Source: Mucilaginibacter phenanthrenivorans
GTDB taxonomy: Bacteria; Bacteroidota; Bacteroidia; Sphingobacteriales; Sphingobacteriaceae
Direction of reading: 5' to 3'
DNA length: 64,000 bases
Assembly: GCF_024721155.1 (NCBI RefSeq)
Contig: NZ_JAHVAP010000005.1
Coordinates: 1-64,000, forward strand
Made by a program: the position numbers and the translations under genes. A model generated the notes under the pieces. That model made no database searches. It was not told the origin of the DNA and saw only the letters and a program-made list of their open reading frames with translations. Numbering within the stretch: position 1 is the stretch's first letter; each line of letters starts with the position of its first letter. Shown piece by piece: positions 37,460-45,339 of this stretch.

Positions 37460-38248
37460 TCAACCAGGTTTAGGGAAATTAATACCGGCAGCCCCAAGAT
37501 CTTTAATGATCTTTTCCATCAGGGCTATTTTAACGTCCAGGAAATTGGCAGGCTCAACCCAAACGTTTACCGTAATCCTTATGCTGTCGCTATCAAGCCC
37601 TACCAGGCCAACTCTTATTGCAGGGGTGGTCAAAACATTTTTGGTTGATTTTATCGCATCCAGCATAACTTGTTTAGCTTTATCAATATCAGCAGCATAA
37701 GCCAGTTTTACATCAAAATCCAGGCGCCTTTTACCTTCGCGGGTTACGTTTACTATTACTTCATTAAATAGCTTTCCGTTAGGGATAATTACTGTTTTGT
37801 TATCCGCCGTTAGTAATACGGTGTAAAAGATCTGGATGGATATCACCTTACCTTCCTGTCCCTGCGCTACAATGCTGTCATCAAGTTCAAATGGCTTTAA
37901 TAATAGAATAAGCACACCACCCGCAAAGTTTTGAAATGTCCCTGAAAGCGCCAAACCGGCCGCTACCGAAAACGCGCCGATGATGGTTGTGAAAATAGTC
38001 ATTTCAAAACCTATGTAATTCATTACCCAAATGATCAGCAATACATATAAACTGGTAATGGTTAAACTTAAAATAAATGGCTGGAGGGATGAATGTACCG
38101 CTCTTTGACTGAGGCGAAGACGGATGCGGTTTCTCAGGAACCTGATGACCCAAAGGCCAATCGTAAAAACTATTATCCCGAAAACGTATTTAGGGCCCTG
38201 TGTGATGATCCAGGTGTGGAACTCTTTGTAAAATTCTTTAACTTCCAT
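37460..38248 (-). CDS. mscS: Small-conductance mechanosensitive channel, MscS family
   Basis: This 262-residue channel resembles the compact E. coli MscS. Three membrane helices lie near 20-38, 60-82 and 88-125. The third, pore-lining helix carries GAFSVAAGLALSGTFQNFAGGVLILLLKPFELDD, followed by the conserved VQGKVxxIQIFYTVL-like region GQEGKVISIQIFYTVL and a soluble beta/alpha vestibule. It releases solutes on osmotic downshock. A consensus -7 box lies a few bases before the ATG. A 36-residue frame resembling the start of an MscS protein lies directly upstream. Confidence 0.92.
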   Translation of the reverse strand: MEVKEFYKEFHTWIITQGPKYVFGIIVFTIGLWVIRFLRNRIRLRLSQRAVHSSLQPFILSLTITSLYVLLIIWVMNYIGFEMTIFTTIIGAFSVAAGLALSGTFQNFAGGVLILLLKPFELDDSIVAQGQEGKVISIQIFYTVLLTADNKTVIIPNGKLFNEVIVNVTREGKRRLDFDVKLAYAADIDKAKQVMLDAIKSTKNVLTTPAIRVGLVGLDSDSIRITVNVWVEPANFLDVKIALMEKIIKDLGAAGINFPKPG

Positions 38249-38258
38249 AAGATGGAAG

Positions 38259-38284
38259 CAAAGTTATAAATTTATTATTTACCG
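38259..38284 (-). promoter_or_regulatory. mscS promoter, near-leaderless
   Basis: The minus strand has TAACTTTG (38259-38266), a full -7 match, with a weaker TTTA about 18 bases upstream. The box ends ten bases before the mscS ATG (38248), leaving only a few bases of leader. It overlaps the end of the small upstream frame. Confidence 0.6.
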
Positions 38285-38385
38285 TAAATGGTAATGAAAA
38301 GTTCCGGGCCTTTAAATAGCACCCAGTCCAAAATCTGGCTCTGTAAGTGTTTTGCTGTTTCTGTTAAATTTTTCATAGTATTCAT
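38275..38385 (-). CDS. Possible 36-residue protein or MscS N-terminal remnant
   Basis: The minus-strand ATG at 38385 opens a 36-codon frame ending in two consecutive stop codons. The peptide (start MNTMKNLTETAKHLQSQILD, end WVLFKGPELFITIYGK) resembles the first residues of MscS-family proteins: compare the downstream gene, TWIITQGPKYVFGIIVF. A TATTTTTG -7 box lies upstream at 38432-38439. It is either a truncated mscS paralogue or a real small membrane peptide. The likeness is by eye only. Confidence 0.45.
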   Translation of the reverse strand: MNTMKNLTETAKHLQSQILDWVLFKGPELFITIYGK

Positions 38386-38530
38386 CCTTATTCAAAAGCT
38401 GTGCCTATTCAATTACTTTTGATTTCCCGAACAAAAATAAGGCTTATTGTAACCCGATTTTTACTTAATCAATCATTTGATTAACAAATGACCGTCCCTT
38501 TACCTTGCCATGACGAAAGCCCTGTATTTT
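38386..38530. other. Intergenic stretch with a candidate promoter, no gene
   Basis: It lies between the small upstream frame and the groEL terminator. The only feature I can support is a minus-strand TATTTTTG box (38432-38439) with no matching TTG at the right distance. Confidence 0.4.
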
Positions 38531-38575
38531 AAAAACAAAACCCCTGTCTGTTTTATCAGACAAGGGTTTGTTTTT
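38531..38575 (-). terminator. groEL terminator
   Basis: AAAAACAAAACCCCTGTCTG pairs with its near-complement CAGACAAGGGTTTGTTTTT around TTTTAT. T-rich flanks fit termination on the minus strand, downstream of the groEL stop and the heptad hairpin. Confidence 0.85.
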
Positions 38576-38655
38576 AGTCTATAGTCTTGAGTCAGTAGTC
38601 TAAAGTCAAAAAAGACTCAGAACTTAAGATTCAAGACTTAGGGCTTGCGACTCTT
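38576..38655. repeat. AGTCNNN heptad hairpin at the groEL 3' end
   Basis: AGTCTAT, AGTCTTG, AGTCAGT, AGTCTAA and AGTC (38576-38607), six A bases, then GACTCAG, AACTTAA, GATTCAA, GACTTAG, GGCTTGC and GACTCTT (38614-38655), all in exact seven-base register. The right arm reaches into the groEL stop codon. The dialect and architecture match the tRNA spacer element at 3284-3354. Confidence 0.85.
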
Positions 38656-40288
38656 ACATCATGCCGCCCATACCGCCGCCGCCCATTGGAGGACCACCGG
38701 CAGGAGCATCATCAGGATCGTCAGCCAATACACACTCTGTTGTTAACAACATAGCTGCAATTGAAGCTGCGTTCTCTAATGCTACACGACCTACTTTAGT
38801 TGGGTCGATAACACCGGCGCCAATTAAGTTTTCGTATTTATCTGTACGTGCGTTGTAACCGAAATCAGCAGTTCCTTCCTTAACCTTCTGAACTACGATA
38901 GAACCTTCGATACCTGCGTTTTCGCAGATCTGGCGTAAAGGCTCTTCAATAGCACGACGGATGATCTGGATCCCTGTGTTTTCGTCTTCGTTAGCGCCTT
39001 TAAGGTCTTTTAACGACTCAACGGCACGGATGAAAGCAACACCACCACCTGCAACAATACCTTCTTCAACAGCCGCACGGGTTGCATGTAAAGCGTCATC
39101 AACACGGTCTTTCTTTTCTTTCATTTCAACTTCAGAAGCTGCACCGATATATAATACAGCAACACCGCCTGATAATTTAGCTAAACGTTCCTGTAATTTT
39201 TCTTTATCGTAATCAGATGTAGTTGATTCGATCTGAGATTTGATCTGGCTTACGCGAGACTGGATCTCTTCTGCTTTACCAGAACCATTGATAACAGTAG
39301 TGTTGTCTTTGTCAATGATGATCTTTTCTGCAGTACCTAAGTAAGTAAGGTCAGCATTTTCAAGCTTGTAACCTCTTTCTTCAGAAATTACTGTACCACC
39401 TGTAAGGATAGCGATATCTTCAAGCATAGCTTTACGACGATCGCCAAAACCTGGTGCTTTAACAGCGGCAACTTTCAGTGAGCCACGGATCTTGTTAACT
39501 ACTAAAGTAGCTAATGCTTCACCGTCTAAATCTTCAGCAATAATTAAAAGCGGCTTGCCGGTTTGAACTTGTTTTTCAAGTATCGGCAACAACTCTTTCA
39601 TTGAAGAGATCTTTTTATCGTAGATCAGGATGTATGGGTTTTCCAACTCAACTTCCATTTTATCAGCGTTGGTTACAAAGTAAGGAGAAAGGTAACCACG
39701 GTCAAACTGCATACCTTCAACAGTTTTAACTTCAGTTTCAGTTCCTTTAGCTTCTTCAACAGTAATCACACCGTCTTTACCAACTTTTTCCATTGCTTCA
39801 GCAATTAACGAACCGATAACTTCGTCGTTGTTTGCTGAAATAGCTGCAACTTGTTTGATCTTGTTGTTGTCTTCGCCAATGCTTTGTGACTGAGCTTTCA
39901 GGTTTTCAACAACCTTTGCAACTGCTTTGTCGATACCGCGTTTCAAATCCATTGGATTTGCACCGGCAGCAACATTTTTAATACCTGCAGTAACAATAGC
40001 CTGGGCTAAAACCGTAGCAGTAGTAGTGCCATCACCTGCTATATCAGCAGTTTTTGATGCAACTTCCTTTACCATTTGTGCACCCATATTTTCAATTGGG
40101 TCCTTAAGCTCAATTTCCTTTGCTACAGTAACACCATCCTTGGTGATTGCCGGTGAACCGAATTTTTTATCAATAATTACGTGGCGACCTTTAGGGCCTA
40201 ACGTTACTTTAACTGCATTAGCTAAAATATCCACACCGCGTTTTAGCGCATCGCGTGCTTCAACATTGTATTTAACTTGTTTTGACAT
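38654..40288 (-). CDS. groEL: Chaperonin GroEL
   Basis: This 544-residue, 60-kDa chaperonin subunit forms the double-ring folding chamber with GroES. It is fully recognisable: [20 protein letters not shown], the ATP-site [26 protein letters not shown], and the Gly-Met-rich tail ([11 protein letters not shown]). It lies downstream of groES with a 165-bp gap holding inverted octad repeats, wider than in many bacteria. The 3' side has a heptad hairpin and then a strong terminator. Confidence 0.98.
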   Translation of the reverse strand: MSKQVKYNVEARDALKRGVDILANAVKVTLGPKGRHVIIDKKFGSPAITKDGVTVAKEIELKDPIENMGAQMVKEVASKTADIAGDGTTTATVLAQAIVTAGIKNVAAGANPMDLKRGIDKAVAKVVENLKAQSQSIGEDNNKIKQVAAISANNDEVIGSLIAEAMEKVGKDGVITVEEAKGTETEVKTVEGMQFDRGYLSPYFVTNADKMEVELENPYILIYDKKISSMKELLPILEKQVQTGKPLLIIAEDLDGEALATLVVNKIRGSLKVAAVKAPGFGDRRKAMLEDIAILTGGTVISEERGYKLENADLTYLGTAEKIIIDKDNTTVINGSGKAEEIQSRVSQIKSQIESTTSDYDKEKLQERLAKLSGGVAVLYIGAASEVEMKEKKDRVDDALHATRAAVEEGIVAGGGVAFIRAVESLKDLKGANEDENTGIQIIRRAIEEPLRQICENAGIEGSIVVQKVKEGTADFGYNARTDKYENLIGAGVIDPTKVGRVALENAASIAAMLLTTECVLADDPDDAPAGGPPMGGGGMGGMM

Positions 40289-40305
40289 GTTATTAATTTT
40301 GAATT

Positions 40306-40456
40306 AGTGAGTTAGTGAATGAGTGATTTTTAAAGTTCGCTTTAAAACTACCCCTTCATTCGTTTTATAGTTTCAATTTTGTTTATTAATGAGTAACCGA
40401 TCTGGAATTAGGATTTAACAAATCACTAATTCATCCAATCAGTCGTTCACTAATTA
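40306..40456. repeat. AGTGANNN octad inverted pair between groES and groEL
   Basis: The left arm AGTGAGTT, AGTGAATG, AGTGATTT (40306-40329) and the right arm at 40420-40456 (TCACTAAT, TCATCCAA, TCAGTCGT, TCACTAAT) are inverted. The right arm includes the groES stop codon. Its reverse complement has nearly the same words in the same order as 3590-3629. Confidence 0.75.
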
Positions 40457-40729
40457 AAGAACCGCGTATATATCAGATTCACGCATGATTAAATACTCTT
40501 TTCCTTCATAAGGGATCTCAGTACCGGCATATTTGCCATATAAAACCTGGTCACCAACTTTAACAGTCAAAGGCTCATCTTTTTTACCCTCACCAACAGC
40601 AACTACAGTTCCACGTTGAGGTTTTTCTTTTGCAGTATCCGGGATTATAATTCCCGAAGCAGTTTTCTCTTCGGCCTGAGCAGCTTCCACTACTACCCTG
40701 TCTCCGATAGGTTTAATGTTTAATGACAT
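40454..40729 (-). CDS. groES: Co-chaperonin GroES
   Basis: This 91-residue lid of the GroEL chamber shows family motifs [11 protein letters not shown] (N-terminus), the mobile-loop region [12 protein letters not shown] (about 20-31), [16 protein letters not shown] and a final [14 protein letters not shown]. Normal length. Upstream (40730-40844) there is no CIRCE-type repeat, but there are a palindrome and a 20-bp-spaced direct repeat that may control heat-shock expression. Confidence 0.98.
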   Translation of the reverse strand: MSLNIKPIGDRVVVEAAQAEEKTASGIIIPDTAKEKPQRGTVVAVGEGKKDEPLTVKVGDQVLYGKYAGTEIPYEGKEYLIMRESDIYAVL

Positions 40730-40789
40730 AGTTATACAATTATTAATTTTTATATTAATTTAAGTTTGCTCTGGTATTCATCATCAATT

Positions 40790-40844
40790 ATGCCAAGCAG
40801 GCATAAAGGTCAAAATTGTCACACTAACTGTTCAATTGTCACCT
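40790..40844 (-). promoter_or_regulatory. Candidate groESL control region
   Basis: The perfect dyad TTATGCC-5-GGCATAA (40790-40808) lies beside two direct copies of AATTGTCAC (40816-40824, 40836-40844) spaced 20 bp, or two helical turns. On the minus strand TTGACC lies 16 bases before ATAATT, resembling a classic -35/-10 pair, unusual for this phylum. No CIRCE repeat was found. The role is inferred from position. Confidence 0.45.
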
Positions 40845-40921
40845 TAATTTGTAATGATGTTTTTTATTGTTAACGATAGCTTAATCTATGATGCCATCGT
40901 GTCAGTATGCGCTAAAAAGCA

Positions 40922-40962
40922 AAAAGGCTTTACCCTGATAGCTATCGGGGCAAAGCCTTTTA
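40922..40962 (-). terminator. secG terminator
   Basis: AAAAAGGCTTTACCCTGATA can pair with GCTATCGGGGCAAAGCCTTT in an extended stem, with a T/A-rich flank. It lies 20 bp beyond the secG stop on the minus strand and separates secG from groES. Confidence 0.75.
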
Positions 40963-40979
40963 CAATATTTTATGGTTTT

Positions 40980-41339
40980 TTATTTTGCCTTGTTAGGAGC
41001 AGCCGGAACCGGTGTTTGAGCACCAGGTAAAACAGGAGCCGTTGAAGGTGCAGCAGTAGGCTTTGCAACCTTGTCAGCCTGTTCCTTTATTTGCGGGTTA
41101 GTGCTTTTTTCTACGCCACCCTTTACCGAAACATTAATTGCCAGCGATAAAACCATTAAAGTGATGGCCAGGATCCAGGTACCTTTTTCTAAAAAGTCGC
41201 CTGTTTTTTGAACACCCATTAACTGTGATGAACTTGAAAAATTTGATGATAAACCGCCACCCTTAGGATTCTGGATCAACACCATCAACACTAACAGGAC
41301 ACACACAATGATCGCTATGATCAACAATAATGAATACAT
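40980..41339 (-). CDS. secG: Preprotein translocase subunit SecG
   Basis: This 119-residue subunit of SecYEG has two membrane segments (about 3-23 and 51-70) with the conserved loop VLIQNPKGGGLSSNFSSSSQLMGVQKTGDFLEKGTW between them. The C-terminal tail (about 75-119) is long and rich in Ala, Pro and Thr, as in other Bacteroidota. It follows the repeat-rich TPR protein by 11 bp and is the last gene of the miaB-to-secG run. Confidence 0.95.
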   Translation of the reverse strand: MYSLLLIIAIIVCVLLVLMVLIQNPKGGGLSSNFSSSSQLMGVQKTGDFLEKGTWILAITLMVLSLAINVSVKGGVEKSTNPQIKEQADKVAKPTAAPSTAPVLPGAQTPVPAAPNKAK

Positions 41340-41350
41340 TTCTTTTTATA

Positions 41351-43435
41351 TTAATTGGTTTTCTTTTCTAACTGCTCAATCTTTTCCGCAAAGTAACGGC
41401 TTTTTTCCGGAAATCTCAACATCAATTTTTTGTATGATGCAATCGCCTTGTGGTACAGCATCTGGTCGGAGTAAATAGCGGCCAGTGTTTCAGATACCAG
41501 CTCATCCCTGTCTTCCGAACTTTTTTTCGCTTTATTCTCGTTATCCAGCTTATCACTGCTTTGCGGGCGAATCTGTGGTTCCTCCTGGATAAAGCGCTCT
41601 ATGATTGCCTGCTCCTTAAGTTTAGTAGGCTCAAAGGCAGTTGGCTCAAATGATGGCGGCGGCAAACTCTTATCCAATTCCTCAACCGAGGTAATGTGGA
41701 AAATATTTTCGTAATACTGCTGCTGCAACTCGTCAGTGTTTGACTTCCGGCGGGTACTAACCGGTTCGGGGTTTTCCGGCGCTACATAAGGCTGGTAGAT
41801 CCCCGAATGTTCCTTGCGTGTTTTATCAAGCCACCATAAAAAACTGTACGGCAATTTTTCGTCGTGGTATTTTGAAACATCCTGCTGGTCAGCTTCAACG
41901 TCAGCAGCATTTATAGGTTGTACCTCCTCATTTGCTAACGCTGGTTCCTGCTCCTTATGTTCGCCGAATGCGCGATCAAATGAAAAATAGTTGGAAGCCG
42001 CTATGTTGCTGATGATGTCCTTTTCAAGATCTATGTTTTCGATCCCGGTTATCTCATCAAAGGTTTCTTCTTCTATGTTATGATGATCTGCATGTTCGTT
42101 TTCAACGTGCGCCTGATGCTCTTCTTCAGTATGATTAGTTGTCTCTTCGTGTCTGTATTCGTGTTCCTGTTCTGTCACAGCCTGGTGTTCCTCGCCAACA
42201 TGATCTGCAACTGCATGCTGCTCTTCTTCATGTTGATGTACCGGCTCTGCAAAGCCGTTATATTCGGCAGCTACAGGATCGGTAAATCCAGGCTCTTCAC
42301 GACTCGGTTGGGGCGCAACATTTTCTTCGGCTGCATGATCTTCAACAGAATGTTCAACGTGTACAGCTTCTTCATGTACTGCCGAAGCGGCTTCATGTGT
42401 TATTTCTGAATGCGCATCCTCAGCGGTTGCCTCTTCGGGATCACGCGTCATTCGGTGGCCAAGGCCTTGGGCATAATTAATTATCGGTTCAGCAGCAGGG
42501 ATTTCGTGTACAACTTCATCCTTTATTTCTGCAAGGCTGTTTTCATGTGTTTCTGCTACAGGTTCTTCAGCAGGATGTTCAGCGTGTTCAACAACGACCG
42601 CTTCGTGAGTTTCTTCAGTATGGCTTAACCAATGTTCTTCAACCGGGCTATCTTGTGCAGGCTCATGCTCATGAGATGAAATATGTTCATCCGCATGGTG
42701 TTCCTCTACAGGAATATCATGCGCTGGTTGGTGTCCGTAAGATACATTGTGTTCTTCGGTATAATACTCTTCAACCGGGATTTCATTTTCGGGTTGATGC
42801 TCAAGCGTTGCAACGGACTCCTCTACATGATGTTCCTCAACCGGAATCTCATTTAGGGCCTGATGCTCGTATGATTCAATTTGTTCTCCAACATGATGTT
42901 CCTCGACAGGGATCTCATTTATGGTTTGATGCACTTCGGTAAGGTGCTCTTCAACCGGATGATTATCTAAGATCTCATTTGTGGCTTCCTCTGCGTGATG
43001 TGCATCGGCAATCGTGCCAATTTCGTGTAAGGTCTCACCCTGGTGATCTGTAAGAGGTTCGGCAATCGTTTCAATTGCTGCATGATCGCTGAAATAATTT
43101 TCTGTATTAGCTATGTCAGTTGTTTCAGCCTGGTGTCCGTTAAAACGTACCGACGGGATATTATGCTGAACTATAATTTTTTCATCTGCTACGCCAATAA
43201 AGGACGAGGGTGCATTGATCAGCTTATACAGTGCCTTTGCATTAAAATAAACAGAGGCCTGCCTTAAGTTTTTTTCATCAGCTGAGTGTGCAAGCAGGGC
43301 TTGCAAAATCCCGCTTTGCGGAAAATCATTAACCAGGCGCTGTAAATTATAATTGTACAGGTGGGCATCATTAGCAGGATTGGCTAACAACGTCCATAAA
43401 AATTCGTTCTGATTATTACTATAATTCTGATCCAC
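41351..43435 (-). CDS. His/Glu-repeat protein with C-terminal TPR
   Basis: This 694-residue cytoplasmic protein (no signal peptide) lies between lptE and secG. The N-terminal helical domain (about 1-95) starts QNEFLWTLLANP and ends SASVYFNAKAL-like. A very acidic, His-rich region spans about 100-480 and holds five 22-residue units (169-278) with the core IPVEEHH. A C-terminal part (about 500-694) ends in a TPR (ETLAAIYSDQMLYHKAIASYKKLMLRFPEK). The ends look like a family found at this locus in related genomes, while the middle varies. The role is unknown. Confidence 0.72.
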   Translation of the reverse strand: MDQNYSNNQNEFLWTLLANPANDAHLYNYNLQRLVNDFPQSGILQALLAHSADEKNLRQASVYFNAKALYKLINAPSSFIGVADEKIIVQHNIPSVRFNGHQAETTDIANTENYFSDHAAIETIAEPLTDHQGETLHEIGTIADAHHAEEATNEILDNHPVEEHLTEVHQTINEIPVEEHHVGEQIESYEHQALNEIPVEEHHVEESVATLEHQPENEIPVEEYYTEEHNVSYGHQPAHDIPVEEHHADEHISSHEHEPAQDSPVEEHWLSHTEETHEAVVVEHAEHPAEEPVAETHENSLAEIKDEVVHEIPAAEPIINYAQGLGHRMTRDPEEATAEDAHSEITHEAASAVHEEAVHVEHSVEDHAAEENVAPQPSREEPGFTDPVAAEYNGFAEPVHQHEEEQHAVADHVGEEHQAVTEQEHEYRHEETTNHTEEEHQAHVENEHADHHNIEEETFDEITGIENIDLEKDIISNIAASNYFSFDRAFGEHKEQEPALANEEVQPINAADVEADQQDVSKYHDEKLPYSFLWWLDKTRKEHSGIYQPYVAPENPEPVSTRRKSNTDELQQQYYENIFHITSVEELDKSLPPPSFEPTAFEPTKLKEQAIIERFIQEEPQIRPQSSDKLDNENKAKKSSEDRDELVSETLAAIYSDQMLYHKAIASYKKLMLRFPEKSRYFAEKIEQLEKKTN
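42602..42931 (-). repeat. 66-bp coding repeat, five units
   Basis: Five 22-residue units (residues 169-278 of the TPR protein) begin HQTINEIPVEEHH, HQALNEIPVEEHH, HQPENEIPVEEYY, HQPAHDIPVEEHH and HEPAQDSPVEEHW. The copies are diverged at the DNA level. Confidence 0.85.
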
Positions 43436-43451
43436 AGTTTGAAGCTACAAA

Positions 43452-43976
43452 TTAATCCCAGTTTGCAAAAGCCCTGTTAAAAATATCTTCCGTTAATTGC
43501 TTGTTTATATCTGCTATTAACGATTGTTCAACCGGCTCTATCGCGCCCTTGAAATCTTTATATTTTGAAAACGGTTGTTCAAAACTAAGCTTTTTATCCG
43601 CATCATAAACATATTTCACATTCACCGTAATAGTTAAACGCGTTTGATCAGCTAATGGAGCTGTGGTATTGTTAGTAGCCTGTACCGATACCGGGGCAAT
43701 ACTGTAATCTGTTATTGTACCCGACATCACCGCATCGGCATCACCGGTAACCACATTTAAACTGGTTGTATTCCTGATCCTGTCCTTCAGCGCCTCGGTA
43801 AATAGCCGGCTTAAATTATTTACTACCAATTGCGATGTATTTTCAAAAAACTCAACCCGGATACTCTTCATGGCTGGCGGAATGGACGCGCCGGTAAGGC
43901 TAAGCTTATATGTACACGACTGTAAAACCCAAATTAAACCAATAAGCGTTAACGACAGCCCCTTAATTCTTTTCAT
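43452..43976 (-). CDS. lptE: LPS-assembly lipoprotein LptE
   Basis: This 174-residue lipoprotein has acylated Cys 21 (LQSC). The LptE family pattern is clear: YKLSLTGASIPPAMKSIRVEFFEN, then LSRLFTEALKDRI and SGTITDYSIAP. LptE plugs the LptD barrel that inserts lipopolysaccharide into the outer membrane. It lies 4 bp after the sigma-54 regulator gene and 16 bp before the TPR protein gene, on the same strand. Confidence 0.9.
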   Translation of the reverse strand: MKRIKGLSLTLIGLIWVLQSCTYKLSLTGASIPPAMKSIRVEFFENTSQLVVNNLSRLFTEALKDRIRNTTSLNVVTGDADAVMSGTITDYSIAPVSVQATNNTTAPLADQTRLTITVNVKYVYDADKKLSFEQPFSKYKDFKGAIEPVEQSLIADINKQLTEDIFNRAFANWD

Positions 43977-43980
43977 TTAA

Positions 43981-45222
43981 TTATAAATTTAATTCTTTTA
44001 TTTTTCTGTACAAAGTTCTTTCCGAAATTCCCAGCTCATTTGCCGCCAGCTTGCGCTTGCCCTTATGCTTTTTCAACGCCTTCCTTATCAGGTCCGATTC
44101 CTTATCTATTAAGGATAGCGACTCCTCCACTTCTTCGGCATCCTGTGCCTGTGTGATGTTGTAAGGGCTACCGTTATTATTGTTATTAACGGGCTGCTGC
44201 AAAGTAAATTGTGAATCGGGTGCGTTTGGCAGGTCAATATCCCTGTATAGCTGATTTATAGTTTGCGAGTGATTGGCATGATTGATAGAAACGCCGCCAT
44301 GTTCAATAATATCGGCTACCAGTTTCTTCAATTCCACCATGTCGCGCTTCATATCAAAAAGCACCTTATATAAAATATCCCGTTCAGAAAAATCTTCCTT
44401 TTGTTGATTCTCAACCCGCATCGGCAGGTTGCGGCCACTCACTTCCATAGGGATATAAGTGAGCAATGTTTGGGCCGTGATTACCCGGTCGCGTTCCAAA
44501 ACAGCCAATTGCTCAGCCATATTTTTAAGCTGGCGTACGTTACCCGGCCACGAATAATTGATCAATACCTGCTGTGCTTCTTCGTCCAGCTGGATTGGCG
44601 GGGTGCGGTATTTATCGGTAAAGTCTGATGTGAATTTCCTGAATAGTAAGTAAATATCTTCCTTCCTGTCGCGCAACGGCGGAATGCGCAACGGAACTGT
44701 GTTTAAGCGATAGTAAAGATCTTCCCTGAACTTGCCGTTTTTAACTGCATCATATACATCTACATTGGTAGCCGCTATTACACGCACATTGGTCTTTTCA
44801 ACTTTTGATGACCCAACCTTAATATATTGCCCCGATTCCAGCACCCTTAATAAACGGGCCTGTGTACCCAAAGGCATTTCGGCAATTTCATCTAAAAATA
44901 TAGTACCACCGTTTACGGTTTCAAAATAACCCTTGCGCTCACCAACGGCTCCCGTATAAGCGCCTTTTTCGTGACCGAACAATTCGGAATCGATGGTCCC
45001 CTCAGGTATCGCCCCGCAATTCACCGCTATAAACGGCCCATGCTTACGCGGGCTCATCTGGTGAATGATGTGCGAAAACACCTCCTTACCGCTACCGCTC
45101 TCCCCGGTAATTAACACAGAGATATCAGTAGGCGCAACCTGGTTGGCTATATTTATGGCCCGGTTAAGCAAAGGCGAACTGCCGATGATCCCGAAGCGTT
45201 GTTTAATTTCTTGTATGTCCAT
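43981..45222 (-). CDS. Sigma-54-dependent activator, no receiver domain
   Basis: This 413-residue AAA+ enhancer-binding protein has Walker A GESGSGKE (40-47), the sigma-54 contact loop GAYTGA (87-92), Walker B GGTIFLDEIAEM (about 105-116), an NVRQLKNMAEQLAVLE lid, a low-complexity linker with an NNNNG stretch, and a C-terminal Fis-type helix-turn-helix (RKLAANELGISERTLYRKI). With no N-terminal sensor domain, it may be controlled by a partner or by its own level. The ATG is preceded directly by a REP-like element. A Bacteroidota-conserved neighbour of lptE and miaB. Confidence 0.93.
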   Translation of the reverse strand: MDIQEIKQRFGIIGSSPLLNRAINIANQVAPTDISVLITGESGSGKEVFSHIIHQMSPRKHGPFIAVNCGAIPEGTIDSELFGHEKGAYTGAVGERKGYFETVNGGTIFLDEIAEMPLGTQARLLRVLESGQYIKVGSSKVEKTNVRVIAATNVDVYDAVKNGKFREDLYYRLNTVPLRIPPLRDRKEDIYLLFRKFTSDFTDKYRTPPIQLDEEAQQVLINYSWPGNVRQLKNMAEQLAVLERDRVITAQTLLTYIPMEVSGRNLPMRVENQQKEDFSERDILYKVLFDMKRDMVELKKLVADIIEHGGVSINHANHSQTINQLYRDIDLPNAPDSQFTLQQPVNNNNNGSPYNITQAQDAEEVEESLSLIDKESDLIRKALKKHKGKRKLAANELGISERTLYRKIKELNL

Positions 45223-45250
45223 ACCCCCCGACCCCCTAAAGGGGGAGTTA
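45223..45250 (-). repeat. GC-rich palindromic (REP-like) element, copy 5
   Basis: On the minus strand CCCCCTTTAGGGGGTCGGGG ends at the base before the ATG of the sigma-54 activator. With copy 6 it forms an inverted pair about 62 bp apart. Confidence 0.8.
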
Positions 45251-45312
45251 GTTAAATATTTAGTTATTAATTCTTTACAGCCCCATATACTCCTGACGTA
45301 CCATCAGGACGT

Positions 45313-45339
45313 AACTCCCCTTTAGGGGGTTTGGGGGCT
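45313..45339 (+). repeat. GC-rich palindromic (REP-like) element, copy 6
   Basis: This 27-base segment is identical to the one inside recN (16505-16531). It supplies the last five codons (SPQTP) and the TAA stop of miaB, which reads it on the minus strand. Confidence 0.88.

Noticed and set aside
38576..38655. CRISPR-like array of short repeats
   Set aside because: The period is seven bases with no spacers of CRISPR length and no cas genes nearby.
42080..42942. Plus-strand frames rich in Phe/Met or His/Gln
   Set aside because: Antisense shadows of the His/Glu-rich protein gene.
43981..45222. Response regulator of a two-component system
   Set aside because: The AAA+ domain begins near residue 10, so there is no receiver domain, and no histidine kinase gene is adjacent.
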